NCBI GenBank assembly: GCA_036495525.1
Contig: DASXMR010000045.1
Span: forward strand, 34,211-98,210
DNA: 64,000 nucleotides
Origin: DASXMR01 sp036495525
GTDB lineage: Bacteria; Actinomycetota; Actinomycetes; Streptosporangiales; Streptosporangiaceae
Reading direction: 5' to 3'
Below are positions 41,996-52,038 of the stretch, piece by piece (positions within the stretch are counted from its first letter, which is position 1; every line of letters begins with the position of its first letter). The notes beneath the pieces are model-generated. The model did not search any database. It worked only from the letters and a program-made list of their open reading frames with translations, and was not told where the DNA came from. Position numbers and translations under genes: made by a program.

Positions 41996-42961
41996 GTGGG
42001 CGATAACAGTCCACGCCTGCCGGGCGGCACGCCGGAGACCCGGCCAGGGCCGGCAGCCGGCGGGTTCACCGGGCCGGCGGCTGAGCACCTGCAATCCGTG
42101 CGGCTGTTCCGTACGACCGCCAAGGCAGCGGGCGGCATCCTCGACCTGGTGATGCCCATGCGAGCCGGCGACGGCCCGGCGCTCTTCTGCGTGCATCCCG
42201 TGGTCGGCCTGAGCTGGTGTTACATCGCCCTGCTCCCGCACGTCGACGCCAGGTACTCGCTCTACGGCCTGCAGGCCCGTGGCCTGCGGCGGCCTGAGCC
42301 GCTGCCAGCGACCATGGCGGAGATGGTGCGCAACTACGCCGACCAGATCCGGATGACGCAGCCATCCGGGCCTTATTATCTGCTTGGCTGGTCCATGGGC
42401 GGGAATGTCGCCTTCGCCATCGCGGAGGAATTGCAGCGCCGCGATGAGCAGGTCGGACTGCTCGTCATCCTGGACTCGGCGCTGGCCGGCTTTCACGCCG
42501 ACGAGCTGAGCAACGAGCCGTGGGCGCTCTACAACCTCGTCCTCGCTCAGTTCGGGTACTTTCCGGCGCTGACCCGCGACGAGCCCTCACCCGAGGCCCG
42601 GATGCTCGAGCTGGTGCGCGAGCGGCCAGGCCTCACTCTTGACCAGTGGCCCGACCAGCGCGTGCACGCGCTCCAGCGCGTGATCAAGAACAACGTCTCG
42701 GTGACGCACCGCTACCAGCCCGGCCGCGTGCGGTGCCCGATGCTGTTCTTCTCCGCCACCCGCAATCCGCCAGGGCTGGCCGAGAAGCTGGAGAGCTGGC
42801 TGCCGTTCATCGACGGCCCGATCGATGCGGTCGAGCTGGATTGCGATCACCAGTACATGTTGCTGCCCGAGCCGATAGCACGGCTCGGCCCTGCCCTGTC
42901 GGAGCGGCTGGCGCAGGCCGCCGCGGCCGGCCGGGCGCGTGTTGCGGAACACCGTCAGTGA
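41996..42961 (+). CDS. Stand-alone NRPS thioesterase (excised terminal TE-like)
   Basis: A 321-residue alpha/beta-hydrolase thioesterase. The nucleophile is Ser133 in GWSMGGNVAF, the Asp is in LVILDSALAGF, and the His is in ELDCDHQYML. The segment DLVMPMRAGDGPALFCVHPVVGLSWCYIALLPHVDARYSLYGLQARG is the sequence seen where a PCP-TE pair is fused at the end of NRPSs, so this looks like a terminal TE that became a separate gene rather than a classical type II TEII (which starts with RLxCFPYAGG). GTG 41996. The stop is 22 nt before the synthetase start, so the two are co-transcribed. Probable role: release of the product from a carrier protein. Confidence 0.88.
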   Translation: MGDNSPRLPGGTPETRPGPAAGGFTGPAAEHLQSVRLFRTTAKAAGGILDLVMPMRAGDGPALFCVHPVVGLSWCYIALLPHVDARYSLYGLQARGLRRPEPLPATMAEMVRNYADQIRMTQPSGPYYLLGWSMGGNVAFAIAEELQRRDEQVGLLVILDSALAGFHADELSNEPWALYNLVLAQFGYFPALTRDEPSPEARMLELVRERPGLTLDQWPDQRVHALQRVIKNNVSVTHRYQPGRVRCPMLFFSATRNPPGLAEKLESWLPFIDGPIDAVELDCDHQYMLLPEPIARLGPALSERLAQAAAAGRARVAEHRQ

Positions 42962-42982
42962 GCACGAGCCGGGCGGTCCTGA

Positions 42983-45900
42983 TTGACCTGGCAAGCTGAC
43001 GACGAGGCCGGCCCGGAGGTGCCGCGGCCGCTGCCCGGCTATCTCGGGGTGCCCCCGGCCGGGTCCGCGGAGCCGGTGACGGTCGAGACGACCCTGTCCG
43101 TCGCTGACTCCGAGCGTGTCCGCCAGGCCGCTGGTGCCGCCGGTCTGGACGCAGCCACCATCGTCACCGCCGTCTGGGCTCTGCTGGTGGCGCGCTACGG
43201 CGGCGTCGCCGACGTGGTCCTCGCGGTCAGCGCCGGCGCCGCCATCAGGCCACCAGCGAGCACACTCCCGCTGCGCGTGCGCATCGATGATGAACGGCCC
43301 GTGCACGAGCTGCTGTCGGCGGTGCATAACGGCATCCGCCAGATCAGGGAAGGGACGGCCCCGTCCAGGGCCGCGGTTCCCGCGGCTGCCGCGCGGGCGG
43401 ACTGCCTGCTCGTGCTCGGCCAGGGCGAGCTGAGTCCCGGCCAGCCAGCGGGTCACGCGGCCGCTAGCCGGGCAGGCCGGGCACCGTCGTACCCGCTGAC
43501 TCTCTGCGTGTCGCGGGAACCTCAGCTCAGCCTCTCGCTGACCTGGGACCGCCACAGCTTCGTCGAAGGGTCAGCGCAGCGGATGCTGGACCAGCTCCGC
43601 GGCGTGCTGACCGCATTGCCAGGCATGCTCACGAGCCGGCTCTCCGACCTCGCTGCCAGCAGCGCAGCCGAGGCAGGCATCGTGGCCGAGTGGAACCGCG
43701 ACCGCAGCGGTTACCCGGCGGACGCCACCATCGCCGCGCTGTTCGCGGCGCAGGTGGCCAGTGACCCGCAGGCGACCGCGCTGGTCTGCGGCACCGCCAC
43801 CATGACCTACGCCGAGCTGGACCGGCGGAGCAACGCGCTGGCCTGGATGCTTCGCCGCCGCGGCGTGCGCACGGACACGCCGGTCGCGGTCGCGATGGAG
43901 CGCAGCACCGACCTCATCGCCGCGCTGCTGGCCGTGCTGAAGGCGGGCGGGGCCTACCTGCCGGTCGAGACCGAGAGCCCGGCACCCCGCGTCGCCGCGA
44001 TGCTGGCCGCCGCCGGGACCCGGCTCGTGCTGGTCACGGCCGGCACCGCCGCCGCGATACCCCCCTTGGCGGGCGTGGAGGTGGTCCGCGTCGATGCGGA
44101 GCCAGGACCAGAGACGGATCAGAGCAGCGCGCCGCCCGACGTCTCGCATTCGCTGAGCCTGGCCTACGTTAGCTTCACCTCGGGCTCGACAGGCGTGCCG
44201 AAAGGCGTGGCCATACCGCAGCGCGCTGTCGTCCGGCTTGTCAGCGACCCGACATTCGTCACGCTAGGCCCTGGCGAGCGGTTGCTCCAGCTGGCCCCTG
44301 TTGCATTCGACGCTTCCACGCTGGAAATCTGGGGAGCGCTGCTGACCGGCGCCACGCTGGTGATCGCGCCGCCCGGCCCGCTCGGACTGTCAGGCATCGC
44401 GTCGCTGCTGCGGACCGGCGGCGTAACGATTGCCTGGCTCACCGCCGGCCTGTTCCACGAACTCGCCGACTCGGAAATTGATGCGCTTGCCAGCGTCCGC
44501 GTCCTGCTGTCCGGCGGCGAGGTCCTCAATCCGGACAAGGTGCGCGCGGTGCTCGCAGCGCGCCGGGGCCGGCAACTCGTGAACGGCTACGGGCCGACCG
44601 AGAACACGACGTTCATCTCCTGCCATGTCATGTCCGACCCTGGCCAGGTGGGGCCGACGGTGCCGATCGGCCGCCCGATCCAGCACACCTCCGTGCACAT
44701 CCTCGACGACAGCGGCCGCCAGGTGCCGATCGGTGTCGTCGGCGAGCTGTATGCCGGCGGGGACGGCCTGGCCCGCGGCTACTCACAGAACCCCGCGGCG
44801 ACGGCGCGGGCGTTCGTGCCCGACCCGGCCGGGCACGGCGCTCGGCTGTACCGAACCGGGGACCTTGCCCGCTGGCGCGCCGACGGTTCCCTCGATTTCA
44901 TCGGCCGCCGCGACGAACAGGTCAAAATCCGCGGGTTCCGGGTTGAGCCCGGTGAGGTCGAGGCCGTTCTCCGGACGCACCCCGGAGTGCGGGACGCGTT
45001 CGTCCTGGCGGCGGGCGAGGGCGCGCAGCGTCACCTGGTCGGCTACGTGACGCCGGCAGAGGGAGCAGATCCCGGTGACCTGCGGCCGTCGCGGCTGCAC
45101 GACTTCGCCGCTGCCCGGCTGCCGGAGTACCTGGTACCCGCGGGCTTCAAGGCCATCGGGCGGCTCCCGCTGAACGCGAACGGCAAGGTCGACCGCCGCG
45201 CGCTGCCCGAGCCTGACCTTGAGCAGCGCGGGCCGGCCGCCCGGCCGCGCGGTGCCACCGAGGGCCGGCTCGCTGAGCTGTGGCGATCGCTGCTGCGGGC
45301 GGACGGCAGCGACCCTGGTGTCGGCCGCGAGGACAGCTTCTTCGCCATCGGCGGCAACTCCCTGCTGGCAGCGCGGCTCACGTTCCGGATCCATGAGGTA
45401 TTCGGTGTCGAGCTCAGCATGGCCTCGTTCTATGAGGAGCCCACGCTCGCTGCCACTGCTGCCGCCATCGATGCCGCCGCCAGCGCCGCCGCTGTCAGTG
45501 GGCAAGCCAGCGAGGTCACGGCCGGGGCTTCGCGGCGGGCCGCGACACCATCGGGCATCGTTCGCAGGGACCGCAGTGGCTATCGCGTCGCCGCCGGGCG
45601 GACGGTCAAGGACCGGACAGTGGCCGGACCCACCGCAGGAAAGCTGACAGCGGCCGTCTGCGAGTTTCCCGCGTCCTTCAGCCAGCGCCGGATGTGGCTG
45701 CTTGACCAGCTCTATCCTGGCGTGCCTGCTTACAACATCGCATGGGCCCTGCGGCTGGATGGCCAGCTCGATGTCGATGCTCTCCGGCAGGCCTGGGACG
45801 CGGCACTGGCCAGGCACGAGGCGCTGCGTACCACCTTCCGCGAGGAATCCGGCGTTCTGGTGCAGCTAGTGGACGACGAGCTGGCCGCGCGGCCGTTGCT

Positions 45901-48900
45901 CGTCAGCTCCGTCGAGCACCTGGACGCCGGCCTGCGGGAAGCGGCTGTCCGGGCGCAGATCGCGGACCGAGCGCGAGCTTGCCTTGATATTTCCGCCGAG
46001 CCGCTGGCGCGGCCCATCCTGATCCGGCTGTCGCCGGAAGCTCACGTCCTCGTGGTGGTGATGCATCACATCCTCGCGGACGGCTGGTCGTTCCGGATCC
46101 TGTTTGACGAGCTGTCAGCGGACTACGAGGCGATCAGCCGCAACGGCGGGCCGTATGTCCAGCCGCCGCCGATTCAGTATGCCGACTTCGCCATCTGGCA
46201 GATCGAGCACGCCGCCAGCGGTGGCTATGCATCCGCCGAAGAGTTCTGGCCGGCCACGCTGTCCGGCGCGCCGCCGCTGCTGCCGCTGCCGGCAGATGAG
46301 CCCTACCCGGCACAGCTGACATTCGCCGCAGACGGCATAGACATCGCGATCGACATGCAACTGGCGGAAGCGCTCCGGCAGCTCGCCGCGCGGCACGGGA
46401 CCACCCTGTTTGCTGTCCTGCTCGCCGCGTACGCGGTCGTCCTCGGGCGGCTGACTGGCAGCGACGACCTGCTGATCGCCGTGCCCATGGCGGCCCGTAC
46501 CCGGCCGGAGACCGAGTCGGTCGTCGGGCTCTTCATGAACACCGTCACGGTCCGGATCCCGATCGATGCGGATGGGACGCTCGCTGACCTGGTGCGGTCT
46601 GTGCACGCCGCGACCACGCGGGCGCTGGCCCACCAGGAGCTGCCGTTTACCAGGGTGGTGGAGCTCGTCGCGCCCGACCGCCAGCCCGGCCGGATGCCGC
46701 TGGAACAGGTTATGTTCGCGATGGAGGAGTCGTGGGCGATCCCGGATCGTGCCGGGCTGCGCTGGCGCCCGGAGCTGATCCATACCGGTACGACCAAATT
46801 CGAGATCGAGCTGACGGTCACCGACGCCCCGGCTGGCCCGCAGGTACGGGTCAACTACAACAGCGCGGTATTCCACCGAGCTACCGGCGAGCTCGTAGCG
46901 GACGGCTTCGCCACGATGCTGCGCAGCCTCGCCGAGGACCCTGACCGAATCGTCGCCGACGCGGACATCATGTCCCAGGCTGACCTCGACCTTGTCACGA
47001 GGATGTGGCCGGACGGCGGCCAGGTCGCCGACCCGGAGGCGACGGTGCTGGCCCGGCTGTGGGCGGCATGCTCCGGCGACACTGTCGTCGCCAGCAATGC
47101 CGACAGCGCCCTTACCGGCGCCGACGTACGCAGCCTGGCGTGGCAGGTGACTGCCGCCCTGCGCGGGCACGGGGTCGGCGTGTCCGACCGGGTTGCGATC
47201 CTGCTGCCGCGCAGCCCCGCTCTGCTGCCGGCGATAGCCGGCTCGTGGGCGGCCGGCGCGTCCTACGTGCCGATGGACCCGATCTACCCGGCCCAGCGGC
47301 TTGCCGCGATGCTCACCGACGCCGGCGCGTCCGCGATCGTCATCGACAGCAGCGTTCCCGGCGCGCCGGACCCGCCCCCTGGTGCAGGTGCGATACCAGT
47401 CATCGACTTGGCAGCGCTCGACGGCGGGGGAACGGCGCCGGCGGTGCTGCCGGACCTGGTGCTTGACCTGCCCCCCTCGGCTACCGCCGTAACGATCTTC
47501 ACCTCGGGGTCGACCGGCCGCCCGAAGGCGGTCAGCGTGACCCACGGCGGCATCGCTGCCTTGCTCAGCGCCGTCGCGCCGAAGCTGAGGCTCGGCCCTG
47601 CAGACCGGTTCGTGGCGGTGTCGACCTTCGCGTTCGACATCGCCCTGGTCGAGCTTCTCGCACCGGTGCTAGCCGGCGGGCAGGTCGTGATCGCCAGCGC
47701 GGATGAGGCCCTCGACGCGGCACGGCTGCTCGACCTGCTGGCCAGCAGCGGCGCGACAGCGCTGCAGGCGACGCCGGCTGGCTGGCGGATGCTGGTCGAC
47801 ACCGGCGGGATCCCGGCCGGGGTCCGGCTGCGGATGACTGCCGGGGAGCCGCTGCCCAGGGATCTCGCCGACGCGATCGGCGCCGGGGAGGGAGTGCTGC
47901 TGTGGAACCTGTACGGCCCGACAGAGACCACGATCTACTCGGGAGGCGACGCTGTCGCCCCGTCTCCCGCCCCGATCGAGATCGGATCGGTCATCGCAGG
48001 CACCCGGCTCTACGTTCTCGATGCGCGGCTGCGACTGGTCCCGCCAGGAGTCACCGGCGAGGTATACATCAGCGGCGACGGGGTCGCCAACGGCTACCAT
48101 GGCGCGCCCGGCATGACCGCGGGCCGGTTCGTCCCTGACCCGTTCAGCGAACGGCCTGGTGCCCGTATGTACCGGACCGGTGACGTCGGCCGGTGGCGCC
48201 GGTCCGGCCGGATAGAGCTCGCTGGCCGCGCGGACCGGCAGATCAAGATCCGGGGTTACCGGATCGAATGCGGCGAGGTTGAGGCAGCGCTGCGGAACCA
48301 CGAGGACATCGCGCAGGCCGTGGTATCGGTCCGCGGCGCGGGCTACGACGCCAGGCTCGTTGGCTACCTCGTCACCCGTTCTGGCGCTGCCCGGCCGCCT
48401 GCCGGCCTGCGCCAGCGCCTGCGCGAAAAGCTTCCTGATTACATGGTGCCCGCCGCCTTCGTGGTGCTGCCCGCGCTGCCGCTCACCAGCAACGGGAAGG
48501 TCGACTATCGCGCGCTGCCCGAGCCGGACTGGGGCACGGCGGACAGTCAGGCCCTGAGTGCGCCGCGGACCGCGGCCGAGTCGCGGCTCACGGAGATCAT
48601 GGCCGAGGTCCTCGGCCTGCCCGCGCCAGCGCGCGTGAGCGACAGCTTCTTCGCCCTCGGCGGCCATTCGCTGACGGCTACCAGGCTGATGGCACGCATC
48701 CGTGATGCCTTCGATGTTGACCTGCCTATCCGCGCCCTCTTCGCTGATCCCACCGTGGCCGGGCTGGCGGCCGCGCTGGCCGCGGCCGACGGCGATGCGG
48801 CTGCGCCGGCCGTCGGCGACGGGGCAGCCGAAAGCGCGCCGGCAACCCGTTTCCCCGCGTCGTACGGACAGCGGCGGCTGTGGTCCATCGACCAGCTCAG

Positions 48901-50206
48901 GCCCGGCGAGCCGACCTACAACATGGCGTACCAGACGTGGCTCGACGGCCCGCTCGACGTGGAGGCGCTGCAGCGCGCGGTGGACGTGCTGGTCTCGCGG
49001 CACGCCGCACTGCGGACGAGCATCGTCGCCCGCGACCTTGTTCCCGAGCAGGTCGTCGCTGACGTCAGCGCAGTGCAGATCGAGCGCATCGGGCTGCCTG
49101 GGACGGCAGGCGACGCCGATCGCACCTGGCAGGCCGAGACCATCGGGGCGGAACGCGCCCGGCAACCATTCGACCTCGCCGCGGGGCCGATGATCCGGGT
49201 CACCCTGATCGGCACCGAGCCGGGGCGGCACCTGCTCGTGCTGGTCATCCACCACGCTGTCAGCGACGGCGCATCGGTGAAGATCCTCTTCGACGAGCTG
49301 TCCGCGGCATACAGGGCGGAGGTGACCGGTGTGTCAGCGGCGCTGCCGCCGCTGTGGATGCACTATGGCGACTATGCCGTGTGGCAGCACGAGCAGATGC
49401 GCAGCGACGAACTCGACCGGCAGCTTGGCTACTGGCGCGAGCGGCTCGGCGGCGCCCCTCAGGTCCTCACGCTGCCGGCTGACCGACCCAGGCCCGCACA
49501 ACCGTCAGCGCGCGGCGCGATGGTGACCGTCAATGTCGATGCGGCGACGACCCGGCTCCTGGCCATTGTGGCCCGGGACAGCAACGCCACCATGTCTATG
49601 GCGTTCCTCGCCGGCTTCGCGGCAGTGCTGTCGCGCTACGCGCGCCAGCCCGATTTGCTGATCGCCACCCAGGTGGCCGGCCGCACCCATGCGGAGCTGG
49701 AGCCGATCGTCGGTTACTTCACCAATACCCTGCCGCTGCGGGTGTCGCTGGCCGACGACCCCATCTTCGCAGGTCTTCTCGGCCGGGTCAGGGACGTCAC
49801 CGTCGACGCGCTGACGCACCAGACTCCGTTTGAGATCCTCATGGAGGACCAGGCGCCCGATGCCGCCCTCGCGTCCTCCCGGCTCGTCCAGGTCGCGTTC
49901 GTCTACGGCTCCCGCACGCCGCCCGCCCTGGACTTCCCCGGCATCACCGCGCGCTCCGAGGCGCTGCTGACTGGTACCGCGAAGTTCGAGCTCACCTTGT
50001 ACGCCGACGCAGAAAACAGCGGGGCGACGACGCTGACGCTGGAGTACAGCACGGACCTTTTCGGCCGGGCGTGGGCCGACAGGTTCCTCGGCTCCGTGGC
50101 ATGCCTGCTCGAGCACGCCGCTGCCGCGCCCGGCAGCCTGGTAGCCGACCTGCCGATGCTGTCCGGTGGGCCCGGCTCGTCACCTGGCGGCCGGCAGCCG
50201 GCCTGA
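42983..50206 (+). CDS. Nonribosomal peptide synthetase, (half C)-A-PCP-C-A-PCP-C
   Basis: A 2407-residue two-module synthetase. Residues about 1-240 resemble only the C-terminal lobe of a C domain (no HHxxxDG). A1: SFTSGSTGVPKG near 396, YRTGDLARW, NGKVDRRAL near 732. PCP1: Ser near 790 in AIGGNSLLAARL. C2: HHILADGWS near 1027. A2: FTSGSTGRPKA near 1505, NGKVDYRAL near 1836. PCP2: Ser near 1891 in ALGGHSLTATRL. C3: HHAVSDGAS near 2089, then the end, with no acceptor PCP or TE. By eye the A1 code is DALWLGGTFK (close to Val codes such as DAFWIGGTFK); A2 is DIVQMALIYK (weak resemblance to Gly DILQLGLIWK). No E domains. TTG 42983 is set by frame; start uncertain. Confidence 0.93.
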   Translation: MTWQADDEAGPEVPRPLPGYLGVPPAGSAEPVTVETTLSVADSERVRQAAGAAGLDAATIVTAVWALLVARYGGVADVVLAVSAGAAIRPPASTLPLRVRIDDERPVHELLSAVHNGIRQIREGTAPSRAAVPAAAARADCLLVLGQGELSPGQPAGHAAASRAGRAPSYPLTLCVSREPQLSLSLTWDRHSFVEGSAQRMLDQLRGVLTALPGMLTSRLSDLAASSAAEAGIVAEWNRDRSGYPADATIAALFAAQVASDPQATALVCGTATMTYAELDRRSNALAWMLRRRGVRTDTPVAVAMERSTDLIAALLAVLKAGGAYLPVETESPAPRVAAMLAAAGTRLVLVTAGTAAAIPPLAGVEVVRVDAEPGPETDQSSAPPDVSHSLSLAYVSFTSGSTGVPKGVAIPQRAVVRLVSDPTFVTLGPGERLLQLAPVAFDASTLEIWGALLTGATLVIAPPGPLGLSGIASLLRTGGVTIAWLTAGLFHELADSEIDALASVRVLLSGGEVLNPDKVRAVLAARRGRQLVNGYGPTENTTFISCHVMSDPGQVGPTVPIGRPIQHTSVHILDDSGRQVPIGVVGELYAGGDGLARGYSQNPAATARAFVPDPAGHGARLYRTGDLARWRADGSLDFIGRRDEQVKIRGFRVEPGEVEAVLRTHPGVRDAFVLAAGEGAQRHLVGYVTPAEGADPGDLRPSRLHDFAAARLPEYLVPAGFKAIGRLPLNANGKVDRRALPEPDLEQRGPAARPRGATEGRLAELWRSLLRADGSDPGVGREDSFFAIGGNSLLAARLTFRIHEVFGVELSMASFYEEPTLAATAAAIDAAASAAAVSGQASEVTAGASRRAATPSGIVRRDRSGYRVAAGRTVKDRTVAGPTAGKLTAAVCEFPASFSQRRMWLLDQLYPGVPAYNIAWALRLDGQLDVDALRQAWDAALARHEALRTTFREESGVLVQLVDDELAARPLLVSSVEHLDAGLREAAVRAQIADRARACLDISAEPLARPILIRLSPEAHVLVVVMHHILADGWSFRILFDELSADYEAISRNGGPYVQPPPIQYADFAIWQIEHAASGGYASAEEFWPATLSGAPPLLPLPADEPYPAQLTFAADGIDIAIDMQLAEALRQLAARHGTTLFAVLLAAYAVVLGRLTGSDDLLIAVPMAARTRPETESVVGLFMNTVTVRIPIDADGTLADLVRSVHAATTRALAHQELPFTRVVELVAPDRQPGRMPLEQVMFAMEESWAIPDRAGLRWRPELIHTGTTKFEIELTVTDAPAGPQVRVNYNSAVFHRATGELVADGFATMLRSLAEDPDRIVADADIMSQADLDLVTRMWPDGGQVADPEATVLARLWAACSGDTVVASNADSALTGADVRSLAWQVTAALRGHGVGVSDRVAILLPRSPALLPAIAGSWAAGASYVPMDPIYPAQRLAAMLTDAGASAIVIDSSVPGAPDPPPGAGAIPVIDLAALDGGGTAPAVLPDLVLDLPPSATAVTIFTSGSTGRPKAVSVTHGGIAALLSAVAPKLRLGPADRFVAVSTFAFDIALVELLAPVLAGGQVVIASADEALDAARLLDLLASSGATALQATPAGWRMLVDTGGIPAGVRLRMTAGEPLPRDLADAIGAGEGVLLWNLYGPTETTIYSGGDAVAPSPAPIEIGSVIAGTRLYVLDARLRLVPPGVTGEVYISGDGVANGYHGAPGMTAGRFVPDPFSERPGARMYRTGDVGRWRRSGRIELAGRADRQIKIRGYRIECGEVEAALRNHEDIAQAVVSVRGAGYDARLVGYLVTRSGAARPPAGLRQRLREKLPDYMVPAAFVVLPALPLTSNGKVDYRALPEPDWGTADSQALSAPRTAAESRLTEIMAEVLGLPAPARVSDSFFALGGHSLTATRLMARIRDAFDVDLPIRALFADPTVAGLAAALAAADGDAAAPAVGDGAAESAPATRFPASYGQRRLWSIDQLRPGEPTYNMAYQTWLDGPLDVEALQRAVDVLVSRHAALRTSIVARDLVPEQVVADVSAVQIERIGLPGTAGDADRTWQAETIGAERARQPFDLAAGPMIRVTLIGTEPGRHLLVLVIHHAVSDGASVKILFDELSAAYRAEVTGVSAALPPLWMHYGDYAVWQHEQMRSDELDRQLGYWRERLGGAPQVLTLPADRPRPAQPSARGAMVTVNVDAATTRLLAIVARDSNATMSMAFLAGFAAVLSRYARQPDLLIATQVAGRTHAELEPIVGYFTNTLPLRVSLADDPIFAGLLGRVRDVTVDALTHQTPFEILMEDQAPDAALASSRLVQVAFVYGSRTPPALDFPGITARSEALLTGTAKFELTLYADAENSGATTLTLEYSTDLFGRAWADRFLGSVACLLEHAAAAPGSLVADLPMLSGGPGSSPGGRQPA

Positions 50207-50234
50207 ACTGCGGCGGGATGACCCCGGCAGCGCG

Positions 50235-51005
50235 TTACGCGGTGATCTCGACGTAGATCGTGTCCTGGCTGCGAATCACTGTGTCGAGTGCCGCGACGTC
50301 TGCCCTGGCACCCTCGCGGTAAGCACAGACTCGGGCAGTCGAGGTGAAGCCCGCTCGGGACAGTGCATGGCGCAGCTCGTCCAGGTCGTAGAGCCAGCGG
50401 TGACCATAGAGGTAAAAGAGCTGGTTGAACATGAACGCCGGGCGTTCCGGCATGGGCGGCCCGACCCGCATTATGCGCAGGCGCCTCCGTTGCCTGGCGA
50501 AGAAGCCGTCGTCGGAAACGTAACTCTGCGCATACTTTCTCAGGTCGGGAGTAGTTATCCGGAGGAGGCCCTCTGGAGCCAGTATGCGGCGCACCTCGGT
50601 GAGCCAGCTGATACCGACAAGTGGCGGCACGTGCTCAATAAGGTGCTCGGAGTAGACCCAGTCAACGCAGTCATCGGCGAAGGGCAATTTCTCAGATATA
50701 TCCAGCTGGGTGAAATAGCTATTGCCGTCCGCCCGGTATAGCTGGCCTGACTCGGTGGTCATTGTGGGGGTGTGCAAGCCAGCAAGGTCGGTACAAAGGC
50801 CCGCTGGGTGCCGCGTCTTGAATGCGGCGAATTCTATGCCGGTTAAGCCGAGTTCGCGGAAATCCTGGGCGGTCACCGGCGGCGGGCAGGTCACCAGTTC
50901 CAGCGTTTCGCAGCGAGCCAGGTCCGCGGTGAACCTCTCGAGCGTGACGGCGAGCGCGTCCGGGTCTTCCCAGTCCCAGTCAGCGAACAACGGATCCGTC
51001 GTCAT
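50235..51005 (-). CDS. Class I SAM-dependent methyltransferase (Methyltransf_11-like)
   Basis: A protein of about 256 residues from ATG 51005 (ATG 51044 or GTG 51038 are alternatives, the latter with GGAGG 8 nt away). The N-terminal part (FADWDWEDPDALAVTLERF) is helical. The Rossmann core is shown by YFTQLDISEKLPFADDCVDWVYSEHLIEHV and EVRRILAPEGLLRITTPDL; the canonical glycine-rich motif I is weak, as in glycosyltransferase-associated and predicted SAM methyltransferases. It lies convergent to the synthetase (29 nt) and 77 nt downstream of the FkbM gene. A tailoring role for the peptide is inferred from location. Confidence 0.82.
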   Translation of the reverse strand: MTTDPLFADWDWEDPDALAVTLERFTADLARCETLELVTCPPPVTAQDFRELGLTGIEFAAFKTRHPAGLCTDLAGLHTPTMTTESGQLYRADGNSYFTQLDISEKLPFADDCVDWVYSEHLIEHVPPLVGISWLTEVRRILAPEGLLRITTPDLRKYAQSYVSDDGFFARQRRRLRIMRVGPPMPERPAFMFNQLFYLYGHRWLYDLDELRHALSRAGFTSTARVCAYREGARADVAALDTVIRSQDTIYVEITA

Positions 51006-51082
51006 CTGGCTCGGCCTTTCCTTGCGGGGCAAGTACACCGACATGACCTCCAGCGCGGTCCGGGCCGCCACATCAGCATGCG

Positions 51083-51826
51083 TTACGACCTGATCGCATG
51101 CACCATCCGGCTCGGCGCGTCGGTGTCGCGCTGCGGACCTGGCCCGACCGAGGGTGTCAGGCCGTGGCTGCTCAGCAGGTCGCAGACCGCATCCAGGTGG
51201 CCAGTATTTTCTGGAACCTCGAGGATCGCCTGCCGAATCAGCGGCCAGTGCGGCGGATCGATGCTCAGCAGGACATCCAGCTCGGCGCCTTCCACGTCGA
51301 TCTTGAGGAGGTCCACTGGCCGGCTCGCCGTCAGGAAGGCCGACAGCCGCTCGACTCGCACGTTGATCTCGCGGCCTCGGTACAGTCGTTCGGCGACGCG
51401 GTCGGAGAAGATCCGGCCCACGGCGGCCCTAGCCGGTCCGGTCTGCTCCGGATACCTCGTTGAGCTGCCCGGAGCCGACGGGTAATAGGTGAATGGCGCG
51501 GTCTTCTCCGGCTGGCTGCCGAGCGCGACTTCGTGCAATGCTATGCCGGTCAGCTCGTGCAGCTGGATGTTCTGCCGCAGCACGGCAGCCGACTCGGGCA
51601 CCGGCTCGAATGCGAAGATCTCGGCAGCGGGGTACCTGCGCTTGATGTACAGCGCGAACATTCCGATATTCGCGCCCGCGTCGACGACCAGGGGCCGCTG
51701 CGGCAGCTCTGCGTGGTCGTAGCAGCCCGTGCGGAAGATCTCGTCGTGCAGGAACCTGGCTTCCATCATGCTCGTCGTGAAAACCCTCAACCCGTCTTCG
51801 AATCCGATCTGCTCGGCTGCGGACAC
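51083..51826 (-). CDS. FkbM family methyltransferase
   Basis: A 247-residue SAM methyltransferase of the FkbM family, usually O-methyltransferases in natural-product or glycan pathways. Motif I is LVVDAGANIGMFALYIKRRYP, then EIFAFEPVPESAAVLRQNI, and the family-diagnostic VDLLKIDVEGAELDVLLSI. GTG 51826 has GGAGG 5 nt upstream and is preferred over the extended frame to 51925. It forms an operon with the downstream methyltransferase on the minus strand. Two methyltransferases suggest a doubly methylated product; the target atoms are unknown. Confidence 0.9.
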   Translation of the reverse strand: MSAAEQIGFEDGLRVFTTSMMEARFLHDEIFRTGCYDHAELPQRPLVVDAGANIGMFALYIKRRYPAAEIFAFEPVPESAAVLRQNIQLHELTGIALHEVALGSQPEKTAPFTYYPSAPGSSTRYPEQTGPARAAVGRIFSDRVAERLYRGREINVRVERLSAFLTASRPVDLLKIDVEGAELDVLLSIDPPHWPLIRQAILEVPENTGHLDAVCDLLSSHGLTPSVGPGPQRDTDAPSRMVHAIRS

Positions 51827-52038
51827 GCTGCCTCCATTCCCCGCAGATTCGGCTGATCGCCGACGGAGGATGCCTGCGGGCGCTCGCATAGCCTGACACA
51901 AGACAGGCGGGCGGCCTAGCCGCAAGCGGCTCGCCTTTGCGGCGGCCGCGGGCGCGCGCCGGATCCGAGCCGCCGATCGCCGTTGCTGTCGGAGCGCAGC
52001 GTGCGGAGCTATTCGAACAATGGGCGCACGCTCCCTTA

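Noticed and set aside
41590..42006. Open frame on the plus strand in the NRPS intergenic region (and an antisense one at 41580-41840)
   Set aside because: No family resemblance, no RBS, and it overlaps the thioesterase start in a different frame.
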